Shown piece by piece: positions 53,768 through 64,000 of a stretch of 64,000 bases of DNA. The DNA comes from Symmetrospora coprosmae. Taxonomy: Eukaryota; Basidiomycota; Cystobasidiomycetes; Symmetrosporaceae. The DNA lies in the NCBI GenBank assembly GCA_008802785.1, contig VUYT01000023.1:62001-126000 (forward strand). Direction: 5' to 3'. The position numbers and the translations under genes are program-made. Under the pieces are notes generated by a model. It was not told the origin of the DNA. It made no database searches and saw nothing but the letters and a program-made list of their open reading frames with translations. The number at the start of each line of letters is the position of its first letter. Positions within the stretch are counted from its first letter, which is position 1.

Positions 53768-55971
53768 TTACGCCTCCCTGTCCTCCCTGGCCGAAGCTAC
53801 ACGGCTTTGCAAGAAGGCCTCTGTCGAATCAGTCCTTGCCTTCGCATCGAGCGCACGCTCTGGCCAGTCAATGCTGTGCAGGATTGAATGAACATCAGCG
53901 ATTGGTAAATGAGCGTCGCTTCTCCGGGAGGCTGGCAGTCCCTGGCACCCCACCGAGCTACGAAGACCGTCCCGGCCGTGGCGATTGCGAACAGAGCAAC
54001 ATTGTGCCCAAGCCAGAGTCCAGGAAGCCCAAAGTCATACCAGAAGGCAAGGAAGAAACCGCAGGGGATGCCGAAGAACCAGTAGCCGCAAAGGTTGGCC
54101 CATGCCGCTTTGCCCTGCCAGCCTCGGATGAACGAGTCAGCCCGCGTGGTCTCAACGTCATCCTTGCATCGCACCATGATGGACAGACACACCGTCAGGC
54201 CCGAACCTCTCAAGATGCCGTAGCTGCCGGCACAAATCTCGTCCCACAACTGGAAGCTGCAGATGAGCGGTACCTGGATGAGAGCCCCGCATTAGATGTC
54301 TGCCAAGTCAACACTCTGATGTGGAGCAAACAGCTCACGACGTCTGCTAAAACGGCTATCACCTCCGGATCCTCCGTGAAGAGCCATCCAATGCGATGAC
54401 GCAAGGCGTAGAGGGTGAGGAGCTGGCAGAAGCCCAGGCAGAAAGTAGACACCCAGGCGACTTTGGCAGCAAAGCGAGCTTTGCCGGCATTCTGTGCTCC
54501 GAGGCAGTTGCCGCTGGTCCGTGAAGGCTCCATACGTTACCTCATGAGCGCCCGGGCGACGAGCGGCACCGGAAGCTCACACTCGAATGCTGCTGGCATT
54601 CATCAAGGCAAATGGAAGCTGATACGCGAAGTTGGTCGTGAACACTTGTCAAAGTGGCAGGAAGCGATTCAGCTCGCGAAGCGCTCCAAGCCGTCTGCAG
54701 AAGGCTGCTCACTAGCGATCGAATTAGCAGCAAAGGGAGCCGGCCCTAGATAGCTCGAGGCTATGGAAGTAAGGTCCCAGCTGCAGAACACCAGACAGAG
54801 CATCAGCGGGCCACTCCAATGGCTTGACTTCCCAAAAATCCGATATCCACCTCCACCACTCCGAGCACACAGTCACGCTACCTGCAAGGCATAGACGTGC
54901 CATCGGCCGGAGATCCTGGAAGGCCGCGCTTGTAAAACCTCCCCAAGCGGTCCGTGGTGCCCAAAAGTAGCAGTATGTGAGCAGCGCGGTGCACTGGGAA
55001 ACCGGATTGGTCAGCAGTACAGGCCTATCATTGACGGTTGAAGAAGACACACCGAGCAAATGTGCATCAGCAGAGTCGCGAGCGGTGCTCCGAGGAAGCC
55101 AATGCTGATGGAGTCGCTGCGCAGGGTGGCAGGAGCTTTGATCAGCTAAAGGCAACCCTCGATTTGGACTGCCACAAGCCGACGCGACTTACGGTCCGAT
55201 GGTGAGCAGATACATCAGAAGCCAACCGAAAGGAGCGGTGAAGACGGCGCAACGGATCGGAACCTTGACGAGGCCCTGGCAGGTGAGCCATCTCTTGCAT
55301 AGCTCGAAGATCGTTACGAAAGGCGCCTGCAGCAGAATGACTAGGGGCCGAGGTGCTCCTCGATTCAGCTCATGGACGCACACTCCTCGACAACGACGAC
55401 CGGTCGTACTTCGCAGTGCCTTGCCTGCCAGTTGCGCAACGTGCTTCTCCTGGCCCAGGAGTAGAAGCCATTGCTCCCCGAACGACAGAAAAACTGAGAT
55501 CGGGATGAGGAGGGTGAAGATCAAAACGCCGACGCGCTGTACGTAGAGCGACGTGAGTTTGGGGTTGCTGCTCGTGAAGCCCTGGCTCCCAGCGGTGTCG
55601 AGGGCGCAGGCGAAGCCGACGATGACGCCAGACAGGATCAGCGTAGTGTAGGCCAGGATTGCGATTGTCAGAGCATTCAGCTCGCGCGTCCCGATATGTC
55701 CCACCAAAGCGACGGTCACTCCTCCGCTTCCCGTCTCGAGTATGCTGTCAGACGGAGAATCGGGTCAGGCCATGCTTCGCAACGGGACTGCTGAATGTGC
55801 TGGACCAGGTTACCCAGTGGCCCAGAGCGAGATCGCAAGGCTCCACAAAGAAGCGAGCTCTCGCCTCCATGAGTCCGACTCCGTCTCCTCGTTATGGTAG
55901 TCTTCCGAGGTGTCCCTCACCGGGCTTGTCAGTAGAGGCGTCCTCTCGCACTCATGGCTATCGCCGGCCAT
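53768..55971 (-). CDS. MATE family efflux transporter, tandem copy 2
   Basis: Starts MAGDSHECERTPLLTSPVRD and follows copy 1 in order: ELASLWSLAISLWATG, ILETGSGGVTVALVGHIGTR, ELNALTIAILAYTTLILSGV, SLYVQRVGVLIFTLLIPISV, FVTIFELCKRWLTCQGLVKV, AYQLPFALMNASSIRV, GNCLGAQNAGKARFAAKVAW, CSFQLWDEICAGSYGILRGS, and YWFFGIPCGFFLAFWYDFGL. The last exon RIDWPERALDAKARTDSTEA matches the last exon of copy 1 (RVDWQHRASKAREQSEATEA), including its splice position. The loop after SLYVQR and the segment before FVTIFELC are shorter than in copy 1, and one intron border there (about 55440) is uncertain. An ATG nine codons upstream (55998) is also possible. Confidence 0.82.
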
Positions 55972-56213
55972 ATCCGCAAACGCTCGTCGGAATAGCAAAT
56001 GAGTAGTGTAGTCGGAGCAGAGCAGTCAGTCCTTATCGTGCAGTCGTCAGCGTGTTTGACGACACGACTGCAGCGGAGGGCGCCCGAAATCGACGGAGAT
56101 GTCTCGACGCTTTTGTCCGGGCATCAGTGATAAAAGTTTGCTGAAGAACACGGCAGTGCGCTAACGACAACAACTGATGAGAGGGAGCGATAACTGTGAT
56201 AAGTCTGATTAGC

Positions 56214-59200
56214 CTACGTGTACGTCTCGGCCGTAAAGAGCTTCCAGCAGTGAGTGCTCAGGGCCTGCCCAATCGGCCTGACAGCCAGACCCTCAGGGTC
56301 CTCCTGCGCCGTCTGCCGCATGATCCAACAGTCTCCGTCGTCATCAGCAGACTTCTTCTTCCTCTTGTTGGCGGCTACCTGCTGCTCGGCATTTGCGAGG
56401 GCTCGCAGCGCCTCGACGACCTGCATCTGCCCCTCCATCTCGCCGAACAGACTTGCCGGCGTGGGAAAGCGCTCGACTAAGCGGATGGCCCGCTCGAGCG
56501 ACATGCCATTGATGGACGCCACCATCTTGTTCCAGTTGGTGCCAATGCTGTGAATCTTGGTGTTCATGTTCTGAAAGGCGTCTAGGCTGATGCAGTATGA
56601 GGTGGCTGGTCGCGTCCGGCGAAGTTGCGTGATGAAAGGGAGGTATGTGTCGCGTGAGATGGCCGAGTCTGGCAGAACAGTGAACGTGGTATGCTGCAGC
56701 GATTAGAGAGACTTCAGCATGATCCCGAGGCGGCTGGGCCCGGGAGAAGCGACCCACGCTGTGCAGCTCCTTGAAAGTCTGGGTGAGCAAAGCCAGGTAC
56801 GAGCAGACTTCGGCGACATTCATGGCGATATGGACCTGGATGTTGTCGATGACCTGCAGGCTTGACTTGATGGTCGAAATAGTCTGTCCGAAAGTCTCGT
56901 CGGTGTGCTTGTCCGCGTGCTCCTCGATCAGATAGATCTGTATGCGGATGGCTAAGGTCAGCTCAAAGAAAGGCAGCTTTCGCATCGAGAGGCGACAATC
57001 ACAATCCTGGAAATCCCGCTTGCTTGCATTCGACTCTTCTGCTCGTTGTATCGGCCGTCTGTACAATCGGGGCGTCAGCAGGTGTCCGCGTAACGGCCTG
57101 ACGAGCGCTACTCACCCTTGACGCTTTGCTCCAGATCATCCCGCCTCTTCCGCTCCAGCACGCAGTCCAGCACGACCTCCATGCCCGTGAACTTGTCTTT
57201 CGCGACCCAAATTGCATCGCCCATTGAAAGCGAGATCGAAGCCCACTGCACCTCCTTTTCGAGGAGCATCCTCTCAAGGCGCTTGTTGTTTAGACCGGGC
57301 TTCTCCCGGACGTCGACCATAAGGAGGATGTCGTACGACTCTGGTGGCATGCTGATAGTCTGCAAAGTCTCGATATTCGGAAGGGCGGTGTTGGCAGCCA
57401 AAACGGAAGCTCCGAGCAGATTGTTGTGCTGCACAACCGGAGGTCGTGAAGCAGATCGCTCCCGTGCGGGTTCAGCGCGCTGCGATCCATTCCTCGACAC
57501 GCTGCCTGCTGTAGCTGTCTTCGACGCGGCCGGACGAGGCCCTGCCGAAGCTCGTTTCTTCTTCTCGGGCTCTGAGTCGGAGTCTGTAAGCTCGATAAAA
57601 TCGGCAGGCGCTGCTGCTCTCGTAACGTTGTCGACCTTCGACTGGGCGGCTGACGTTGTTCGTGCTTTGGGAGCGACCGCTGGTGCGCTCTTGCCGCTCG
57701 TACTACTGCTACTTGCCGAATCAGTGCACTTGTTGGACGGGCTGACGCTCTCTTTGCCTCGCGATGTACCATTCCGGGCTACGGCGGGGGCGACATCCAG
57801 AGAGTCAAAGCCAGGACACCTGGCGCTGGCGTGCATGGCCGGCAGATAGGCGCAGACGGTTCTTCCTTCGGGACCAAGGCCTGCCGCAGTGCGCAGCACG
57901 GTGACGTGGGCGCCCTTGACATTCTTCTTGACCAGGATGTGCCGCTGCTGGACGACTCGGAACTCGATGAGGTACATGGCACTGAGGTCGACTTCGTTCT
58001 GGCGGATCTCCGCCTCGTCTCGCCGTTGGACACGGACCTCTCCAGGGCCAAGGTAGCAATAGAGGAATGGAGCTGACCACGTTGTACAGTATCAGCGATC
58101 TCGTCAGCTGCGACACGAGCGTTCAGGCACTCGAAGCCCAAGGAGGCGCACCTTCTGGACTGTTTGGCTCAGCAGGTGCCCGCGCGAACGAGGTCGACGC
58201 CTCTCCTGGCGCAAAGACGTGCTTTCTATTCGCTGGCTCCGCGTCGCTGTTGTCGGAACTATCGGCATTGGCCTTTCCTCTGCCCTTGTCAGCGACAGGA
58301 GCAGCCTTTCCTGCTGTTGGCCTGCGCTTCTTGGGTGGCTCATTGTCGGAACTCGGCTGGGCAGCCGGACCAGCTTCATCGGCAGTGGATTCCTCGTCAA
58401 AGTCGGGTAAGACCTTACGAGCTCGCTCGTCAATTTCCACTTTGGTCTTCGCGAGCCGGGCCGCTCTCCGAGCGAGCTTGAAGCCTGGTTGGGTTGGCGC
58501 AGATTTGGTCAATGGGGAGTTGTTTCTCGCGGGCGGGTCTTTGCCTACCATCTTGCGTTAGCTGATAGAGGACCGGATCTCTGCCCTTCTTGATGACCAG
58601 GGCCTCCGTTATAAGCTTTTTCATCTAGGAATGGGTCATGTCGGCTTCGGCACGGTACGTTAAGCGTATCCGAACGTACATTGCTCCAGCCATTGTAGAA
58701 CTGCTGAGATGGTCCAGCACCGTTACCTTTGTCTCGAATGGAGTCTCCGACGCCCTTGAAGAATGGATCCGCAATGTCGATGATGTCGTTCTGGTTCTTC
58801 CACGCGCCTGAACCGAAGCTGACAAGGCCAACAAGGATAGCCCACGCTCCTGAAGAGACCCTCGGAGCGTAGGCTTTTGCCTTCTTGACTGGCTTGGCTG
58901 GAGAGGCGAGGTTGATAGATGCAGGGGGAGATCCCCCACCACCGGCAGCTGAATTCTGCGATGCCGATGGTCCCGCAAAGTCCCACTCGTCTTCCGCCTG
59001 GTCTCCCTTCTTGCGCTTTTTGGTCGCCTTGGCCGCTGCCGCCTGAAACTCATTCCGTTTGGGCTCTTGGAACGGTATCCCTTCCTCCTCGCAAAAGGTC
59101 TTCTGCCGCTTCATGAGCTCCTTGATCATGGCAGGTCCGATGTTCTTCAGGACTTGAGCCTCGCTGGGGTGTTCGACTGAGAAGAGGAGGTCAGGCCGGA

Positions 59201-59632
59201 CCACATGCGCTCTGCTCCTACGTAGAACCCGGAGCGGACGTACAGGGAACGGGGTTCGCTTCTAGCGCTTTGATGGCTTTGTCAATGGCCTACAATGGCA
59301 GTCCAGGCATTTCGATGATATTCGCGTTCAGCTCCGAAGCCCTCGAGCGACCCGCATCATCGTGTCCCGCCGCCCACCTTTGGCAGATGCTCCGAATGAC
59401 CGCCTTTGGCCAGCACCTCGTCCTTCCACTCTTTCAGCCATCCGACTGTACGTGCGAGCGATGAACGCGTCAGCTCTCTGTCTTGTCATCAAAGGACGGT
59501 GAGGGTCCCAGCCGTCAACAACCCGCGTCCGGCCCGAGTCGCCGCGACGCGTCCAGGCCATCCCAGCCCGCCTCGGGCCGTCGCGCACTCACTCCAGAGG
59601 GGATTGCCTGCGTTGACCTTCTTCGGAGGCAT
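56214..59632 (-). CDS. MUS81: Crossover junction endonuclease MUS81
   Basis: Start MPPKKVNAGNPLWIGWLKEW, the N-terminal helix-hairpin-helix that contacts Slx4 in yeast and human. Then KAIKALEANPVPVEHPSEAQ, VLKNIGPAMIKELMKRQKTF, and a winged-helix block (YAPRVSSGAWAILVGLVSFG, KKLITEALVIKKG). The ERCC4 nuclease domain has LLMVDVREKPGLNNKRLERM and the catalytic VVLDCVLERKRRDDL, followed by an SRMQASGISRIVIV-like segment. The C-terminal HhH2 reads TKIHSIGTNWNKMVASINGM and LVERFPTPASLFGEM. With Eme1/Mms4, Mus81 cuts branched DNA and stalled forks. The interdomain region between about 57370 and 58550 is Ser/Ala/Lys-rich and disordered. Exon borders are approximate; identity is clear. Confidence 0.93.
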
Positions 59633-59870
59633 CTTGTAGGAGCGACAGGCGGTGCGCACACCGAAATCGTGCGCAAGCCGTCGGAGCGGAGCAGAGGCAA
59701 GGAGGAGATGGCTGTGAATAGGCGGGAGTGGCGAGACCGACCGCGAGCAGTCACAGTCGCAGTCGCCATTGCGCAAGACACAAAGCGGAAAAAGACCATC
59801 ATTCCACCTCCTTGTATTGCATCCATATCATACTATAGCAACAACACTTCCAGTAGGGCGCGGGGGTCAG

Positions 59871-62800
59871 CTAGATCCGAGCAAACTCCTCGCCCAACAG
59901 CTCCAACATCTTCCTGGCCAGCTCTCTAGCATCATCTGTGAGCGCAGCTCGAGCAAGACCACCTTGTTCAGCTGTCCTTTCTTCCATCTTCTTCGCTGAC
60001 ATTACTGCGGGATAGGGCAGGCTCCTGGCATTCGCAGCTGAAGATGCACTCTCGGAGCGTGGAAGCGCCACCAGCGAGAGCAAGAGAGGATAGAGCTCGA
60101 ACAAATGAGCGCGCGCAGACATACGCGTGCTCTGATACGTCTGTGCACGCAGTGTCGTTCCGTGCACCTCTGAGGAGGCACTGCGGATAGTGGCTGTGGG
60201 ATCCTCGGTGCGTGAAGCCAGGAAGACGCCCTCATCCAAGTCCAGCTCGAGCAGCTTGCGCAACGTGTAGACGAGCTCTTCCTCGCGCAGTCTGTCGAGA
60301 GCAGCGTCAGCATCCAAGATGCGGACTGAGCCAGAGTCGCCGCAGGCTCACCTAGTGCATGGAAGCCGGCCGCGCAGGGATGCGTCCGCCAGGTATGCGC
60401 GAATGACGCCTTGACAGCGTGCAAGGAGCAGTGGCAGCGTCAGGGCTGCCACGCGCTTGCTGTCACTTCCTGATGCCATACGGGACAGGCGAAGCACTCG
60501 TCAGGCGGGATGGAAATGCAGGGCAGGCGTACGAAGGATTTACCTGGCTCTTCCGAAGCAGGCGAACCTCGCTGGCACATAAGAAACAGCAGGTCGAAGC
60601 ACCAGTAGGCGAATCTCTCGCGAGGCAGTTCGCCCTCGTCGACAGTGGTCCCGTCCAAGTCCCCCGACGATGCCATGGAAGCGCGGTCATCCGATCTGGC
60701 AAAACTGTCGGCACTGCCGTTGAGCGTCATGGCGGGCGAGAGTGAAGCTGTATCTTGCGTAATCTCGTGTAGCCTTGAGCCGTCCCGCACCGCTCGGGCC
60801 AGAGCGGTGATTGCATCGTCCGAAATGAGCTCCGATCCTAGTCTTGGCAGGATGTGCATCTCGATCGTAACTGCCGAAGGGGATTTGCGGTTTCGTGTAT
60901 TAGGCAATGCCAGGGACAGACAGGAAGAGAATGGTGCTGCCTACCAATGACGGCCAGATCAAAGTCCTCTTCCGCCCTCTGATCATCGAGCTCCATCTCC
61001 AGAACAGGGCGGCTAGGCGCACGGAAGGACCAGGTCAGCTTGGCCGCTATGAATGACAATGCAGGCCAGGTCTTGGAAAACTCACCAATCCGCTTGCAGA
61101 ATCGCTTGAAAGCCGGCAACAACTTTGCGCCAGATACGCGCGATTGTGTCCGCGTCAAGCTCTGTTGGATATCAGCAGCTGTCAGCGCTGGTCCAACCCC
61201 CTATCGCAACCTCAGCATGTCACGACAACTCACGGCCACGAAGTGCATCAAGCGAGTCGACGCAGCTACGTGCGAGCTGCAGGAAATGCAGCGTCGCCGT
61301 CTTCCAGAGCGGCTGGTCCTCGCCGAATTTGGATGGCGACGGACACTCGTACTTGAGGCGGAGGGGAATGGAATATGCAGCCAGGACGCTCTCGGCGGCA
61401 CCGGCGTAGATTGACGGGTTGCTCTTGAAGCGATGGTACACCTCAACGACCTTTGTTGCGCTCGCTTTCGACAGCGCAACGTACGTGATCTTCTGGTTCT
61501 GCTTGCGGTGGCCCTCAGCGAGCACAGGTGATTTGACGACATCCGACACGCGCGTGAATGCCAGAGACATGTACTCTGCCAAATCCTGGAGCACGGCAGA
61601 GATGACTGCGTCGCTGCCCAACTCAATGCGATACAGCGTCTCCATGGCTGCGGCTTGCACGGGCGGCAGGACGTCTTGGTCCGGTCGGTAGTCTGGGCTG
61701 TACGGATACGTGATGATCGCCTTGAGCACGCGGAGGAGCTCGATGCACCGCTCGTCGTCGAAATACAGGTACGACTTCTGCTGGAGAGTGCCTGCCACCC
61801 GCGCATACGCCTCGAGGTTCGCCTGGCTGAGAGTGTAGATTTCGTCGCTCATAATGTCCTGTCCTACACTCGTCCACGCCCGCCAGCCCGTCTCGGCGAC
61901 AGCCTGCGCCTTGTCGCGCTTGTCAACCTCCCAGTGTGCGCATAGGATCCGGTCAAGGCATTTCATCGCAGCAGTAGCGACGCTGCTCCTGTCAGAGGCG
62001 AAGCTCCTCTGGAGGTAGGCGATGAGGGTTGTAGTGACCTTGTCGATGGAAGGAAGGTCGCTGAGGGAGGTGGACAACTCGCTGGCAAAGACCGAGCCTA
62101 CGGAGGAGATAGCGAGAATCTTGGAGTCGTCCCACTGCTTAGAGAGCAGCGGGACTCCCATAGCAGTCGTCTGCTCCGACTGCGGCGTGGCTGGTTCCTC
62201 TGCGCGCGCGATGCCCAGGTCGAGGGCGTCGAGAAGCGGGAAGATCACATCCCAGATGCATTTCTCCCAGTACGTGCGACCGAGCGTGCTGCCATAGAGC
62301 TCAATGCTGCGCCATAGGATCTGGATGGCACCGTCCCGTGCCTCCTGACGGCGGTCGTCGCAAAGCTCGAGCAGACACCTCAGCAGGTACATCCAGAGAG
62401 CGAGGAAACGATCTGCTGTTGCATCTTCCGACCTTCTTTTGACCTGTAGATGGTCCGAAACCTGCCAGAGGAGTCCACCGGCCTGTGGATACGACCTCCG
62501 GTGTCAGCTCACGCCCGCATCCTTGAGTAGCAGTCAGTCAGCACGGTCAATTTACCGTCAGGGCAACATTGACGTCTTCCGTCTGCTTGCCGAAGTCCCG
62601 CAGCGTCTTGATGCACTGCTCGAGCTCTTCAGGCGATAGTGCCGCTAGGAAGTCGCTACAGATTAGCTGAAGTGATGGGAAGGCGACCCGTACGAGGAGC
62701 GAGCTCTTCTGTGACGTCGTCGTAGGCGCCACCTCAAGAGCAGATGTCGTAGCCGCGGCGGCAGGTCCTATACTCGGTGGACACGCAGATCCGACAATGT

Positions 62801-64000
62801 CGAAGATCCTGCTCCAGCCGCAGAGGAGAGCGTGCCCTTGCCCTTCTAGTACGCGGAACAGCGTATCGAGCGCCGCTTTCCGTATATCGGCATCCGTGCT
62901 CGTCTGCGAGCCCGGCTGTGATTCTGCCTGCTGCGAGAGAGCGCGCAGGGTCTGCTCCTGCACGCGTCTCTGGAGACCCTCGTCGGCGTCTGCCACATCG
63001 CGCGGCGCTGCGCTGATGACTTTGTCGAAAACCTCGGCAGCCTGCAGCCGGACGTTGGCGGGCGCGTGTTGCCAGTGCTGGATGACAAGCAGGTGCGAGA
63101 CGATGACGTCCCACCCTGCGCTTGATGGCCGCGAGATGAGCCGGTGCATGTTCAGGACCGTCACTTCGCCCAGCTTGGTGACGGCGTATGACTTCTCGCC
63201 TGGCCGGAGCGTGCGGATGACGTTGATCCCGGAGCGCTTGGGCTGCTTGGTGGCCGCCGGCTCCTCAGAGAATTCGGAGAGGAGTCTTCCAGGACTGAGC
63301 ATGCCGCCGTCGAGCGAAGCATCAGGTGCACCTTCGCTCTGACTGCCTGTCAAGCTGCTGGCCGGAATGCCGATCATCTCGCCATTCAAGCGGCATAGCG
63401 AGCCGACAAAGGCCTGGAAGGCGTCATCGTCAAGGGAGCGGGAGACCTCGAACAGCCTAGCGGTACGTTGCTGGGATGCCTGCTCTTCCGCGTCCGAGGG
63501 CACGAAGCGGAACTGCGTCTGCTGGGCTGCTGTCCCACCGCTTCCATGATGCGACGACGAGGCAGCGGCGTGGCCCGTTGAGCCCGCCCCAAACTTGCTG
63601 GGCGAGGAGAGTGTCGATGCGCCATGCGAGGCAGACCCGACGCCCGACGGTGGGCCTGCTGAGCGCTTCTTGTGACTAGTGTTCTGTCTGCGAGTCGCAT
63701 CTGCTCGCAAGACGTAATCTGCGTTCTGTAGCGCCTCAAACACGTAGAACCAGGTCGACTGGAGACTTCCCGCGAGCGCTTGCGACACTCCGACGAGTGA
63801 GCGCAGGCAGAGCAGGTTGCGCGTGCTGAGGCTGAGCGCTTGTGGCTGCTGGGACGTGAGGCCCAGCGCGTCCGCCCCGGCGCTCAGCATGGATGCGGGC
63901 TGGTGCGCCCTGCTGCTTCCAATCGACGCCGAGTCGAGCGAGGCGAGAGACGAGACGATGGCGGGCGGTACCGCAAACTTGCACAACGAGATGAGGAAGG
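59871..64000 (-). CDS. MON2: MON2-like Golgi trafficking protein, C-terminal part (5' end beyond the window)
   Basis: The gene enters from the right edge and stops at 59871. Recognisable C-terminal MON2 blocks include LSLSTRNLLCLRSLVGVSQA and STWFYVFEALQNADYVL, LFEVSRSLDDDAFQAFVGSL, VTVLNMHRLI, LEQCIKTLRDFGKQTEDVNV, then ARDGAIQILWRSIELYG with CIWDVIFPLLDAL, SVGSVFASELSTSLSDLPSI and SYLYFDDERCIELLRVLKAI. Mon2 is a large relative of Arf-GEFs without a catalytic Sec7 domain that scaffolds endosome-to-Golgi transport with Dop1 and Neo1. Several introns split the part seen here (for example near 62400-62540 and 60300-61200). The stop is 239 bp upstream of the MUS81 start on the same strand. Confidence 0.88.

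Overview
The window looks like a gene-dense, intron-rich nuclear segment of a basidiomycete fungus. A smut-lineage (Ustilaginomycotina-like) yeast is plausible, but the sequence alone does not settle the subphylum. The reasons are GC-rich DNA, almost every gene cut by GT-AG introns of about 30-120 nt with CTGAC/CTAAC-like branch sites, exons as short as 11-21 nt, and a purely fungal gene set (ATG9, LRG1-type LIM-RhoGAP, ARV1, MUS81, TGS1, CKS1, PP2A-B55, MON2, RTA1-like, DUF4451). I saw no transposon, LTR element, virus-like element, CRISPR array, rRNA or tRNA. For seven genes (methyltransferase, small acidic protein, CKS1, CMD-like, TGS1, GGCT-lyase fusion, ARV1) I worked out full exon sets by hand whose lengths sum to whole codons.

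Layout. 0.1-8.4 kb: a membrane-anchored SAM methyltransferase (-), a SYLF/Ysc84-like protein (+), a 77-aa acidic protein (+), an unassigned stretch, mitochondrial ribosomal protein bL21m (-), an RWDD2-like protein (+) and an unassigned 192-aa protein with a clean TATA box (+). 8.7-19.4 kb: two large regulatory genes in tandem, ATG9 and a LIM-RhoGAP of the Lrg1/Rga type. 19.6-24.1 kb: a tandem array of three F-box-like paralogues that share gene structure; the third has an early stop. 24.9-31.9 kb: CKS1 built from nine exons, five of 12-21 nt; a carboxymuconolactone-decarboxylase-like protein; and a DUF4451 putative regulator.

31.9-36.4 kb: TGS1 (-) with a decayed copy of one of its own exons just downstream, then the most unusual gene of the window, a single gene joining a gamma-glutamylcyclotransferase/AIG2-like domain to an Egt2-like PLP lyase domain. 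36.5-45 kb: an MFS transporter (-) divergent from ARV1 (+), a small secreted eight-cysteine protein (+), an RTA1-like seven-helix protein (-) and an F-box-like gene of unknown role (+). 46-49 kb: PP2A regulatory subunit B55 (-). 49.6-56 kb: a zinc alcohol dehydrogenase of the ADH6/CAD type (+) next to two tandem MATE exporters (-). 56.2-64 kb: MUS81 (-) and the C-terminal part of MON2 (-), which runs off the right edge.

Most neighbours have unrelated housekeeping roles (autophagy, Rho signalling, cell cycle, cap hypermethylation, membrane lipid and Golgi traffic, recombination). The only local groupings that look functional or evolutionary are the F-box trio, the ADH plus twin MATE block, and the two-domain GGCT-lyase gene.
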